Source: MPNO01 sp965205995
Lineage (GTDB): Bacteria > Pseudomonadota > Alphaproteobacteria > MPNO01
NCBI GenBank assembly: GCA_965205995.1
Contig: OZ242200.1
Span: forward strand, 1,922,001-1,986,000
Reading direction: 5' to 3'
Length of the DNA stretch: 64,000 bases
Shown: piece after piece, positions 17,202 to 26,069 of the stretch
Numbering within the stretch: position 1 is the stretch's first letter
How the letters are laid out: each line of letters opens with the position of its first letter
Translations under genes and position numbers: made by a program
The notes under the pieces: model-generated
Databases searched by the model: none
What the model was told of the DNA's origin: nothing
The model's input: the letters and a program-made list of their open reading frames with translations, nothing else

Positions 17202-18323
17202 CTATATCTTGTCGGGATCGAGCTTGCTGAACACCTCGTCCCACAGCGTCTGCGCGAACTTGTCGGGATCGTCGCCGATCCGGGCGTGGATCTTCTCCCA
17301 CTTGGCGACGTTGCCGAGATGCGCCTCGACGATCGCATCGGCCGATTCGACCCCGTCCTTCTTCGCCAGCGCGGGAACGATGCCGAGCTCCTTCTTCTTG
17401 TAGGCCTCGAACGCGGGACCCATCGAGCCGTCCTCGATAGTGATGGTGACGCCCCGCTTGGCTGCCTCCGCGCGCACCTGCACGTCCTCGGCCATGTAGC
17501 CCCTGATCGTCGTGTTGGCGATGAGACCGGGCGCGTGCTTGATCATCGCCATCTTCTGGGATTTGGACAGCGCCTTCCAGGCATCCCGGTTGACGACCAT
17601 GGCGGACGGCGTCGCCTGTATGGCGAAATTCGCGTCGAGCACGTGCTTGGTGAGGTCCCAGAGGCCGAAGGACTGCAGCCAGCTGATCGGCCCGGCGATG
17701 CAGTCGAGATTGCCTCGCTGGATCGCCTGGACCGCCTTGGCCGGGCTTCCGCCGACAGGAACGGCGCCGAGGGACTTGAGGAAGCGGCCGAGCGCGCCGA
17801 CCACGCGGACCCGCCGACCCTTCATGTCCGATGCCTTGGCAATCGGCGCGCGGCACAGCAGGTTGAACCGTGTCGACGCATAGTTGGCCAGAAACAGCGC
17901 GTTGCTCTTGGAGAAGTCGCCCTTACAGGCCGGGCAATCGAGGTGATAGGTCTCGGCCACTGCACCCGCCATGACGACCGGCGAGACCGACGCATTGATC
18001 AGGTCGTAGACCACGTTGGCGGCGCGCAGCTCCTTGCGGGTGAAAGCGGGAATCACCGGCCCGCCCGCATCGGCGATGCGGTCGCGGATGCCCGCCAGGT
18101 TGGCGCGGCCGCCGAACAGCTGTCCGCCGGCCAGGAGTTTCCATGTGAGCGCGCCGCCGGTCTCCTTGGTGACCGCCTTGAGATAGGGTCCGACACCCTC
18201 GGTCAAAACCACGTTCTTCGGGCTGTTCCAGGATCCGTATACATATTCGGCCGCCGATGCGGGCTGTCCCGCAAGGGCCACCGCGGCGGCGAAAGGCAGC
18301 AAAAGAATCGATCTCTTCGACAT
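17202..18323 (-). CDS. dctP: TRAP transporter substrate-binding protein DctP
   Basis: A 373-residue periplasmic solute receptor of a tripartite ATP-independent periplasmic carrier. A signal peptide is clear (MSKRSILLLPFAAAVALAG, with a likely cleavage after ASA). The body has the DctP-type core: KGRRVRVVGALGRFLKSLGA, containing the arginine that usually contacts the substrate carboxylate, and GNLDCIAGPISWLQSF. The frame is open far upstream, but the ATG at 18323 is preceded by GGAAGGGGA and begins the signal peptide. It is divergent from its presumed membrane partners dctQ and dctM across 229 bp. The ligand is probably an organic acid. Confidence 0.88.
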   Translation of the reverse strand: MSKRSILLLPFAAAVALAGQPASAAEYVYGSWNSPKNVVLTEGVGPYLKAVTKETGGALTWKLLAGGQLFGGRANLAGIRDRIADAGGPVIPAFTRKELRAANVVYDLINASVSPVVMAGAVAETYHLDCPACKGDFSKSNALFLANYASTRFNLLCRAPIAKASDMKGRRVRVVGALGRFLKSLGAVPVGGSPAKAVQAIQRGNLDCIAGPISWLQSFGLWDLTKHVLDANFAIQATPSAMVVNRDAWKALSKSQKMAMIKHAPGLIANTTIRGYMAEDVQVRAEAAKRGVTITIEDGSMGPAFEAYKKKELGIVPALAKKDGVESADAIVEAHLGNVAKWEKIHARIGDDPDKFAQTLWDEVFSKLDPDKI

Positions 18324-18552
18324 CGTCTCATCCCCTTCCGGATTCTCGCTGTGCCGTTTTCTCCGGGTTCCGCGTCGGCGCCGACGGGACGCGGGCAATT
18401 CGGCATAATCCCGCTCGACTGTATCGCCCGGGTCCCCGGGCGTCCAAGCCCAATCGCGCGTCGCTTCGGCCGGCGCTTGACCCCGCGTCTCGATTGCCGA
18501 CAGTGTGACGGGCCCGATTCCGTGCTCCGGAACCGGGACCAGGGAGGGCAGC

Positions 18553-19098
18553 ATGGCGTCGTTCAAACCCGAGCGGCCTCTCAAGAGGCTCGGAGCGGGT
18601 CTCGCTATCGCCGGCGGCGTCGCCCTCGTTCTGATGATGTTGCACATCGTCGCCGACGTGGCCACCAAGTACCTGTTCAACGACCCGATCGACGGCACCA
18701 CCGAGATCGTCGCGGCCTATTACATGGTGGCGGTGGTGTTCCTGCCTCTGGCCTATGTGACATTCGCCGAGGGCCATTTGATCGTCGAGCTGTTCACCGC
18801 GCGGATGACCGGCCGTCCGCGCGCCGCGCTGGTCGGCTGCGCCGGGCTGGTCACCCTCGCCTACCTCCTGTTCTTCGTCTACCACACCGGCGTCGAGGCG
18901 GTGCTTCGGACCGAGCAGGGCGAGGCGTGGGAGACCTCGGTCGACCTCGTGGCGATTTGGCCCAGCCGCTGGTTCCTGACGATCGGACTCGCCGCCATGG
19001 CGCTCTATGTCGCGCTCGCGCTCGTCCGCCATTTCGGCCGCGGTTCCGGCGAGCCCGGATCGGCCCGGCTCGAAATCCGCGCCCACGACAGGCATTGA
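18553..19098 (+). CDS. dctQ: TRAP transporter small permease DctQ
   Basis: A 181-residue four-helix membrane protein. Hydrophobic segments lie near residues 15-35, 53-72, 95-117 and 135-157. VADVATKYLFNDPIDGTTEI between the first and second helices is the usual DctQ signature. The start ATG follows AGGGAGGGCAGC. The large permease begins 37 bp downstream. It links the DctM channel subunit to transport and has no activity on its own. Confidence 0.87.
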   Translation: MASFKPERPLKRLGAGLAIAGGVALVLMMLHIVADVATKYLFNDPIDGTTEIVAAYYMVAVVFLPLAYVTFAEGHLIVELFTARMTGRPRAALVGCAGLVTLAYLLFFVYHTGVEAVLRTEQGEAWETSVDLVAIWPSRWFLTIGLAAMALYVALALVRHFGRGSGEPGSARLEIRAHDRH

Positions 19099-19135
19099 AT
19101 CGGGATGGTGCGAATGAGCGTTCGGAACCCATGAC

Positions 19136-20443
19136 GTGACCCATCTCGAAATCGGGTTCGCCGGGATCGGCGGCGTCCTCGCGCTGATCGCGATCCGGGT
19201 GCCGATCGGCGTCGCGCTCGGCGGTGTGTCGATCGTCGGCATCATTCTTCTCCGCGGTCCCGGCGTGGCCGCCGGCGTGGTCAAGAGCACGCCGTTCGAG
19301 TTCGCCGCCAACTGGTCGATCTCGGCGATCCCGATGTTCCTGCTGATGGGGGCGGTGGCGCATCATTCGGGCATCAGCTCGTCGCTGTTCCAGGCCGCGC
19401 GGCTGTGGCTCGGCAATCTGCCGGGCGGGCTCGCGGTCGCCAGCAACTTCGCCTGCGCCGGGTTCTCGGCGGCTTCGGGCTCGAGCCTGGCGACCGCAGC
19501 CGCGATGGGCCGCATCACCATTCCCGAGATGATCGCTCATGGCTACGACAAGGGGCTGTCGACCGGCGTGGTGGTCGCGGCGGGAACGCTCGGCTCGCTG
19601 ATTCCGCCCTCCATCCTGATGGTGCTCTACGGCATCTTCGCCGAGACGTCGATCGCGCAGCTCCTGGTCGCGGGCGTGCTGCCCGGAATCCTGACGGCGG
19701 TCGTGTACGCGGCGATGATCGTCACGCGCTGCGGCCTCAATCCCGAGCTCGCCCCGCCGGTACGGGAAAAGATACCGCTCGGCCGCAAGCTCGCGGCGCT
19801 CGCCGATGTGTGGCCGATCCTGGTGCTGATCCTCGGCATCGTCGGCGGTATCTACTCCGGTTTGGTGACGCCGACAGAGGCGGGCGCGTTCGGCGCGTTC
19901 CTGGCCTTCGCGATCGCCGGGTTCCAGGGGCGCATGAGCTGGGAGCTGTTCAAGACCAGCGTCATGGAAGCCCTCATGGGCACGGCGAAGATCTTCTTCA
20001 TCGCCGTCGGCGCAGTGTTGCTCACCCGCTTCCTCGCGCTCAGCGGCGTTCCGTTCTTCATCGGCGAGACGATCGGCGACTGGGCGCTCGATCCGCTGTT
20101 GCTGGTGCTGGCGACCTCGCTGATTTACGTGCTGCTCGGCATGTTTCTCGAGCCGCTCGGGCTGATGCTGCTGACCCTGCCCCTGCTGCTGCCGATGTTC
20201 GAGGCGCTCAACCTCGACCTCGTGTGGCTCGGCGTGCTGGTCATCAAGTATCTAGAGATCGGGCTGATGACGCCGCCGGTCGGATTCAACGTCTATATCG
20301 TAAAGAGCGTGGTCGGCGACGAGGTTCCGCTCGGCACCATCTTCCGCGGCGTGTCCTGGTTCCTCGCCTGCGAAGTGGTCGTCGTCGCCCTGCTCGTGGC
20401 CTTCCCGGAGATATCCCTGTTCCTCCCCCAATTGATGAGATGA
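19136..20443 (+). CDS. dctM: TRAP transporter large permease DctM
   Basis: A 435-residue, roughly twelve-helix channel subunit that couples solute uptake to a sodium or proton gradient. Diagnostic stretches are IRVPIGVALGGVSIVG, GAVAHHSGISSSLFQAA, FSAASGSSLATAAAMGRI, GTLGSLIPPSILMVLYG and LMTPPVGFNVYIVKSV. The start is a GTG: the ATG five bases earlier runs into a stop after two codons. With the preceding dctQ and the divergent dctP it makes one complete TRAP carrier. Length is normal. Confidence 0.9.
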   Translation: MTHLEIGFAGIGGVLALIAIRVPIGVALGGVSIVGIILLRGPGVAAGVVKSTPFEFAANWSISAIPMFLLMGAVAHHSGISSSLFQAARLWLGNLPGGLAVASNFACAGFSAASGSSLATAAAMGRITIPEMIAHGYDKGLSTGVVVAAGTLGSLIPPSILMVLYGIFAETSIAQLLVAGVLPGILTAVVYAAMIVTRCGLNPELAPPVREKIPLGRKLAALADVWPILVLILGIVGGIYSGLVTPTEAGAFGAFLAFAIAGFQGRMSWELFKTSVMEALMGTAKIFFIAVGAVLLTRFLALSGVPFFIGETIGDWALDPLLLVLATSLIYVLLGMFLEPLGLMLLTLPLLLPMFEALNLDLVWLGVLVIKYLEIGLMTPPVGFNVYIVKSVVGDEVPLGTIFRGVSWFLACEVVVVALLVAFPEISLFLPQLMR

Positions 20444-20502
20444 TCGGGGATACGGATTGTCGCGGTGCGAGCGACCGCAGCGGCCGCCGGTCGGCCCTCC
20501 GC

Positions 20503-21237
20503 TCAGGGCGGGTCGGCGGTCGCGTGCCGTTCCGGGGTGTGCCGCCCCGCGGGCGGGCGGGCGGCGATCTCCAGGATCATCTTCTTGAGGATCGCCTCGG
20601 CGAATGACCGGCGGTCTTTGGCCGTGATCACGAAGGAACGGGGGCCTCCGGTGACAGCCGCGCGGTAATAGGCGTCGAGGTCGGGCATGGTCGGGCGCTC
20701 GATCACCAGCCCGTTGACCGTCATGCCCGCCGCGACCGCCGCATCGCGGGCGAACTCGACCGGCCGGCCGAGCGTGTTGGGACCGTCGCCCGACACATCG
20801 ATTATCCGCCTTGTGCCGTCGAAACCGTTGCCCGCGATCGAGGCGGTGGCGAGGGAAACGGCATCGCCGATGGCGTTCCCCCCGGGACAGAACATGCGCG
20901 GCAAAGCGAGGATCTTTTCACCGAAAGACCTGGCGCTGTCGAGGTCGCCGATGCGCGTCCATTCGACGCTGACGCGCTCACATGCCTGGCCGGCGAACTC
21001 GATATAGGCCACCGCGATCGCGCGCAGGAAGCCGCTTCCGACCGCCTCGAGGACCCGCGGGTTGACGAGCGCGTCGGCGTAGCCCTGGCGCTGAAGCCGG
21101 GTCTCGGCCTCGTCGATGCTGCCCGATGCATCGACGACGAAGGCGAGCTCCAGATCGACCGCCGTCGATTGCGCACGGACGGTCTGGCCAATGCACAGAA
21201 GAACCAGCACGGTGGAAATGAACAGCCTCCCCCGCAT
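20503..21237 (-). CDS. DUF1194 (von Willebrand A-like) exported protein
   Basis: A 244-residue protein with a signal peptide (MRGRLFISTVLVLLCIGQTV, likely cleavage after RAQ) and a von Willebrand A-type fold. DLELAFVVDASGSIDEAE provides the metal-ion-dependent adhesion motif (DxSxS at residues 36-40), and RRIIDVSGDGPNTLGR is the second family signature. DUF1194 proteins are periplasmic and of unknown role. The start ATG follows GGGGAGGAGACG; the frame is open upstream without homology. It is convergent with dctM and divergent from ubiD. Confidence 0.82.
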   Translation of the reverse strand: MRGRLFISTVLVLLCIGQTVRAQSTAVDLELAFVVDASGSIDEAETRLQRQGYADALVNPRVLEAVGSGFLRAIAVAYIEFAGQACERVSVEWTRIGDLDSARSFGEKILALPRMFCPGGNAIGDAVSLATASIAGNGFDGTRRIIDVSGDGPNTLGRPVEFARDAAVAAGMTVNGLVIERPTMPDLDAYYRAAVTGGPRSFVITAKDRRSFAEAILKKMILEIAARPPAGRHTPERHATADPP

Positions 21238-21376
21238 CGTCTCCTCCCCGTCCGCGACCCCGCAGGTTCGATCGATGGACTTTACCGCCCGGCGCCGGCG
21301 CGAAAAACAGGCGCGTTTGCTTCCGTTTCCCGCGTGTGATTGACTGGATGCTGGAGAGTCGACGAGGGAGGCTGGT

Positions 21377-22981
21377 GTGAACGTGGTGACCACCTTGAAA
21401 CCGGACTTCGAGAGATTTCGCTTGCGCCGCTTTGTCGATCGCCTGATCGAAATCGACGAGGTGGAGATCCATGACGAGCCCGTCTCCCTGACCGATTTGA
21501 GCCCGCTTATCGAAGCGACCCCCAAGGCGGTCCTGTTCAGGAAAGCCGGTCCGCAGCATGTGGAATTGATCGCCAAGGCGGCTGCCGGGCGCCGGCGCCT
21601 GATCGCGGCGTTCGAGAGCAACGAAGACGACATCTACGAGGAATACTACCGCCGTCTTGCCAACCCGCAGAAAGTCGTCGAGGTGCCATCCGACGAAGCG
21701 CCGGTGCAAGCGGTCAGAATCACGGGCGAGGACATCGACCTGACCAGGCTGCCGTTTTACCTGCAGCATGAGTTCGACGGGAGCTGCTACATCTCCTCCG
21801 GGATCGATTACACCATCGACCCCGAGACCGGACGCACCAATGTCGGAAGCCGGCGGTTGTCGCTGCGCAACCGCTACCAGGCCGGGACCAATGTCACCGC
21901 GCCTTCCGACCTCAAGCGGATCTACCAGGGATGCGCCGCGCGCCGGGAGCGCCTTCCCATCACCTTCACCATCGGCAGTCACCCGCTGGACATGTATGCC
22001 GCGACGACGCGGATTCCGGGCGACGAGTTGAGCCTGATCGCGACGATGCGGGGCGAAACCGCGCCGGTCGTCAAGAGCCTGACAAACGACATCCGGGTGC
22101 CGGCGGACGCGGAGATCGTGCTGGAGGGCTATCTCGACGAGCGCGGATATTGCGAACCGGAGGGGCCGTTCGGCGAGTACATGGGATATTACGGCGCGAT
22201 CCACATGGATCCCGTATTCACCTGCACCGCCATAACCATGCGCGAGGATGTGCTGTACCAGACATTGCAGCACGGCAGCGCGTTCGTCCTGGACGAAACC
22301 GATTCCGCCAACATTTCCGCCCTTCGCCTGGAAGGGGAAGCGATGCGAATCCTGAAACAGGCCGTGCGCGAGCCCGTCGCGGCCTGTCTTCGCCCGACGG
22401 GCGGCGGATCCAACGCTCTTCGCGTGTCGATCAGGCAGCACGCGATCGGCGAGCCGAGACACGCCATCTCCGCCCTGTTCGGCGGACTTCACCGGCTGAA
22501 GCATGTCTGGGTTTTCGACGAAGACATCGACATTCGCGACGACCGGCAGGTCGAATGGGCATTCGGCACCCGCTTCCAGGCCGATGAGGACATCGTCATG
22601 CTGACCGGCACGATGTCGATGCCGATGGACCCGTCGCTGAAGGGGCGCCGGACCGGCGCCAAGGCCGGTTTCGACTGCACCCGCCCGTTCGGCGCCGACA
22701 AGGAAATCCGTTTCACGCGTTGCGCCGCCAAGACGTTCGGCGGGCAGGCCCGATTCCAGACGGTCGAACAGGCTCTCGACGCCGAGCCGCTGTTCTTCGG
22801 CGAAATTGTCGAGGCGGTCGGAAGCCAGGACGGGCGGGAGATCGCGACCGCACTCGACGAATTGCGCGAGCAGGGCAGACTCGGCCGCGATCGGGACGGC
22901 CGGTACCACCTTGCGGAAGGGGAGCTGGGATTGACGGCGATCGTCGGCGAACTCTACCACGATCCCAATGAGGGGACCTGA
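21377..22981 (+). CDS. UbiD family decarboxylase
   Basis: A 534-residue prenylated-FMN-dependent (de)carboxylase of the UbiD/ferulic acid decarboxylase family. The catalytic segment EGPFGEYMGYYG carries the two conserved glutamates, NVGSRRLSLRNRYQAG holds the arginine and prFMN-binding region, and TIGSHPLDMYAATTRIPGDE is also conserved. A GTG start follows GAGGGAGGC. Its prFMN cofactor needs a UbiX enzyme, which is not in this window. A TRAP carrier follows on the same strand, so a likely role is decarboxylation of an imported unsaturated or aromatic acid, not ubiquinone synthesis; that is inference. Confidence 0.88.
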   Translation: MNVVTTLKPDFERFRLRRFVDRLIEIDEVEIHDEPVSLTDLSPLIEATPKAVLFRKAGPQHVELIAKAAAGRRRLIAAFESNEDDIYEEYYRRLANPQKVVEVPSDEAPVQAVRITGEDIDLTRLPFYLQHEFDGSCYISSGIDYTIDPETGRTNVGSRRLSLRNRYQAGTNVTAPSDLKRIYQGCAARRERLPITFTIGSHPLDMYAATTRIPGDELSLIATMRGETAPVVKSLTNDIRVPADAEIVLEGYLDERGYCEPEGPFGEYMGYYGAIHMDPVFTCTAITMREDVLYQTLQHGSAFVLDETDSANISALRLEGEAMRILKQAVREPVAACLRPTGGGSNALRVSIRQHAIGEPRHAISALFGGLHRLKHVWVFDEDIDIRDDRQVEWAFGTRFQADEDIVMLTGTMSMPMDPSLKGRRTGAKAGFDCTRPFGADKEIRFTRCAAKTFGGQARFQTVEQALDAEPLFFGEIVEAVGSQDGREIATALDELREQGRLGRDRDGRYHLAEGELGLTAIVGELYHDPNEGT

Positions 22982-23122
22982 CCCCTGTTCCGCGTTGCGC
23001 GGTGCATGTTCCCGACGACGCCCGGCACGGCAGATCCGTGCGGAAGCCTGTGGAGATCGTCGACAAAGCGACCGGAGCCGAAGCGGTCCGACTCCGGCAA
23101 CGGTAAATCGAGGGAGGAGACG

Positions 23123-24154
23123 ATGAGACTTCGTAAGCATTTCGTCGCGTGCACCATGGCGGTCGCCGCGTTGGGCGCGACAGTCGCCGTGACATCGGTG
23201 GCTCCGGCAAGCGCGGCCGATCCCGCCGTGCTCAAGTTCGGTTCGTTCACGCCGCCCAAGGCCAAATATCTCCAGAAGATCACCATTCCCTGGCTGCGCA
23301 GGATGGAGGCCGACAGCGCCGGCACGCTCAAATTCCAGGAATTCTGGGGTGGCGCGCTGATCCGGAGCCCGCGCAAGCAGTGGGAAGGGCTGATGAACGG
23401 CATCCAGGATGCCTCGCAGGTCCTTCCGTCCTATACGGCGAAGCTGTTCCCCGATTTCGGCTTCTTCGATCTGCCGTTGCTGTTCCACGGCGTGGGCTCG
23501 GAGGAAGCCTCGACAGTCGGCTGGAAGATGTTCGAGCGCGGTTTGATCGGCGGGCTGGACGAGGTCCAAGTGTTGGCGCTCTACTCGAACGACAACGGGG
23601 GTCTTCATTTCAACCGCAAGATCGAGACACTGGACGCGATCAAGGGGTTCAAGGTCCGCGTGCCCGGGCCCAAGCAGGCCGCGGTGGTGCAGGAGCTCGG
23701 CCTGGTGCCCGTCGGCATGGGAACGCCTCAGGTCGCGGGGGCGCTCAACCGCGGCGTGATCCAGGGCACGCTGACCGGTTGGTCGGCGCTCAACACCTTC
23801 CGGATCACGCCCCTGATCAAGACGCATCTTGACCTTCCCTTGGGCGTCCGGTCGTTCTTCATCGCTGTCCGCAAGGTCGCCTATGATAAACTTCCCGCGA
23901 AGGCGAAGGAGTCGATCGCGAAGCACCGCGGTCTTGCGATCAGCCTCGCCTTGGGCCGCTTTTACGAAAACGAAGGCCAGGAGATGCGGACCAAGACCGG
24001 CGACCGGAACACGATTCCGGTGTCCGCGGAGCAGAGGAAGCAGTTGCAGCTGCGTCTCCGCAAGTTTCATGACGTATGGGTCAAGAGCGTCGTCGACGGC
24101 GAGAAGAAATACGCAGCGATTCAGGAGATCCTGGCCGAGGTCAGGAAGAAATAG
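23123..24154 (+). CDS. dctP: TRAP transporter substrate-binding protein DctP (second system)
   Basis: A 343-residue periplasmic receptor with a signal peptide (MRLRKHFVACTMAVAALGAT, cleavage probably after ASA). The core has FGSFTPPKAKYL, FDLPLLFHGVGSEEA, IKGFKVRVPGPKQAAVV (with the arginine expected to bind the carboxylate) and GVIQGTLTGWSAL. The ATG follows a strong AGGGAGGAGACG site; upstream open frame is not coding. Small and large permease genes follow at short spacing, so this second carrier is complete and in the usual P-Q-M order. It probably serves the adjacent UbiD, molybdenum hydroxylase and enoyl-CoA hydratase-like enzymes. Confidence 0.88.
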   Translation: MRLRKHFVACTMAVAALGATVAVTSVAPASAADPAVLKFGSFTPPKAKYLQKITIPWLRRMEADSAGTLKFQEFWGGALIRSPRKQWEGLMNGIQDASQVLPSYTAKLFPDFGFFDLPLLFHGVGSEEASTVGWKMFERGLIGGLDEVQVLALYSNDNGGLHFNRKIETLDAIKGFKVRVPGPKQAAVVQELGLVPVGMGTPQVAGALNRGVIQGTLTGWSALNTFRITPLIKTHLDLPLGVRSFFIAVRKVAYDKLPAKAKESIAKHRGLAISLALGRFYENEGQEMRTKTGDRNTIPVSAEQRKQLQLRLRKFHDVWVKSVVDGEKKYAAIQEILAEVRKK

Positions 24155-24180
24155 GCCGGCGCCGGTGTGATACCCAGCCG

Positions 24181-24723
24181 ATGGCGGATCGCGAGTTCGA
24201 CGCCCGGTCGGCCCTCCAACCGGGGGCCGACTGGATCGCGCTGATCGGCGCGACCGCCATCATGGCGCTCGCGACCGCGATCTTCGTCGACGTCCTCATG
24301 CGTTGGCTGTTCAACGCGCCGATACTCGGCGTCGACGACCTCGGGAAGTACAACCTCGCGGTCATTGTCGCCAGCTTCTTTCCGGCGTGTCTGGTCGGCG
24401 GCCACTTCGTCACCGTCCGGTTCCTCGGCAGGGCGCTCGGCGCCCGGCGCGCGCTTTGGCTGGAAGTCGTGGGCAGCTTCGCGACACTGCTCGTATTCGT
24501 TCTCTTCGCCTGGCAGTTCTTCCGCTTCACGCTGTACGACGTGACGCGGACCGGCCTGGCGACGCCGGTGCTGGAAATTCCCCAGGCGCCCTGGTGGTGG
24601 GTGGTCACCGCAATCGTCTTTGTCTGTGTCGCCGTCCAGCTTCTGATGTGCTGGGACGGTCTGGGACGCGCCCGGCGCGGGCAGCCGCGCGCGGCGGAAC
24701 AATCGGCGGACGCCGGGGTTTGA
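24181..24723 (+). CDS. dctQ: TRAP transporter small permease DctQ (second system)
   Basis: A 180-residue four-helix membrane protein with the DctQ signature FVDVLMRWLFNAPILGVDDL after the first helix and further hydrophobic segments near residues 58-75, 95-115 and 138-160. It starts 26 bp after dctP and is followed 35 bp later by dctM. The ATG at 24181 is the first codon consistent with the family start; the longer upstream frame overlaps dctP and shows no homology. Confidence 0.86.
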   Translation: MADREFDARSALQPGADWIALIGATAIMALATAIFVDVLMRWLFNAPILGVDDLGKYNLAVIVASFFPACLVGGHFVTVRFLGRALGARRALWLEVVGSFATLLVFVLFAWQFFRFTLYDVTRTGLATPVLEIPQAPWWWVVTAIVFVCVAVQLLMCWDGLGRARRGQPRAAEQSADAGV

Positions 24724-24758
24724 TGCCGGCGCGTCGTCAACCGAACCGGTAGGCCCCG

Positions 24759-26069
24759 GTGGACCCGCTTTCCATTGCGATCGTCGGCATCTGCGTGATG
24801 CTGTCCCTCATAGCCCTGCACGTGCCGATCGGTATCGCGATGGCCGTCGCGGGTTTCGGCGGGGTCTGGGCGCTGATCGGTCTGGACCCGGCGATCAAGA
24901 TGTTCGCCACCGCGCCGACCCAGGTTCTGGTCACCCAGGAACTCGGGGCGATCCCGATGTTCCTGCTGATGGGGAGCTTCGCGGCCGCGGCGGGGCTGTC
25001 GAGCGACCTCTATCGTCTGTTCTATGCCCTCATCGGCCACTACCGCGGCGGGCTGGCGATGACGACCGTGGCGGGCTGCGGCGCGTTCGGGGCGGTCTGC
25101 GGCTCTTCGCTCGCCACGGCGTCGACGTTTATGCGTATCGCCCTGCCGGAGATGCGCGCACGCTCCTACGACCCGAGACTCTCGGTCGGTTGCATAGCTG
25201 CCGGGGGAACCCTCGGCATTCTGATCCCGCCTTCGAACCTGTTGCTGCTCTATGCCGTGTTGACCGAGCAGTTCGTGATCGCGCTGTTCGCGGCCGCGGT
25301 GATCCCCGGCCTCGTTTGCATAGCGATCTATTTCGCGACGGTCGCGATCATCGTTCGGATCAAGCCCGAATACGGGCCGGCCGGGCCCCGCATGCCGTGG
25401 CGCGAAAGGGTTCGCGTGATCGGCAGTTGCTGGGGCGTGCTGAGCCTCGCGGTAGTCGTCAGCGGCGGTATCTATGGCGGTATTTTCACCGTCCTGGAAG
25501 CCGCCGCCGTGGGCTGTATCATGGCCTTCGGCTTTACCGCGATGCGCGGGCGGCTGACCCGCACGGTTCTGCGCCAGGTGCTGTCGCAGACGGCCGCGAC
25601 GACCGGGCTGATCTACATCATCATCATCGGCGCCACGATCTTCACCTTCTTCGTGACGCTCAGCCAGTTGCCCAGCGTTCTGGTCGGCGCGATCGAATCC
25701 TCCGGTATGGCGCCGTGGATGGTGATCCTGGTCCTGCTCGCGATGTACATCGTCCTCGGCAGCATCTTCGAGACCGTCGCGGCGATGATCATCACGCTCC
25801 CGGTCGTTTTCCCGCTGGTGATCGGCCTCGGCTTCGATCCCATCTGGTGGGGGATCATCAATATCATGGTCATCGAGATCGGCCAGATAACCCCGCCCAT
25901 CGGCATCATCCCCTTCGTGCTGCACGGAATGGCGCCGGAGGTGCCGCTCAAGACCATATTCAGCGGCATTGCGCCGTTCTTTGTCGCCGACCTGACGCGT
26001 TTGGCGATCATTGCCCTGTTTCCCGCGCTCACCCTGTGGCTGCCGGGTGTCCTGGGTTTGATGGTCTGA
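24759..26069 (+). CDS. dctM: TRAP transporter large permease DctM (second system)
   Basis: A 436-residue, roughly twelve-helix permease. Signatures are LHVPIGIAMAVAGFGGVWAL, FGAVCGSSLATASTFMRIAL, GTLGILIPPSNLLLLYAV and IGQITPPIGIIPFVLHG. The start codon is GTG. Its stop (TGA 26067-26069) shares a base with the ATG of the molybdenum hydroxylase gene, so the carrier and the oxidoreductase are almost certainly in one operon. Confidence 0.9.
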   Translation: MDPLSIAIVGICVMLSLIALHVPIGIAMAVAGFGGVWALIGLDPAIKMFATAPTQVLVTQELGAIPMFLLMGSFAAAAGLSSDLYRLFYALIGHYRGGLAMTTVAGCGAFGAVCGSSLATASTFMRIALPEMRARSYDPRLSVGCIAAGGTLGILIPPSNLLLLYAVLTEQFVIALFAAAVIPGLVCIAIYFATVAIIVRIKPEYGPAGPRMPWRERVRVIGSCWGVLSLAVVVSGGIYGGIFTVLEAAAVGCIMAFGFTAMRGRLTRTVLRQVLSQTAATTGLIYIIIIGATIFTFFVTLSQLPSVLVGAIESSGMAPWMVILVLLAMYIVLGSIFETVAAMIITLPVVFPLVIGLGFDPIWWGIINIMVIEIGQITPPIGIIPFVLHGMAPEVPLKTIFSGIAPFFVADLTRLAIIALFPALTLWLPGVLGLMV

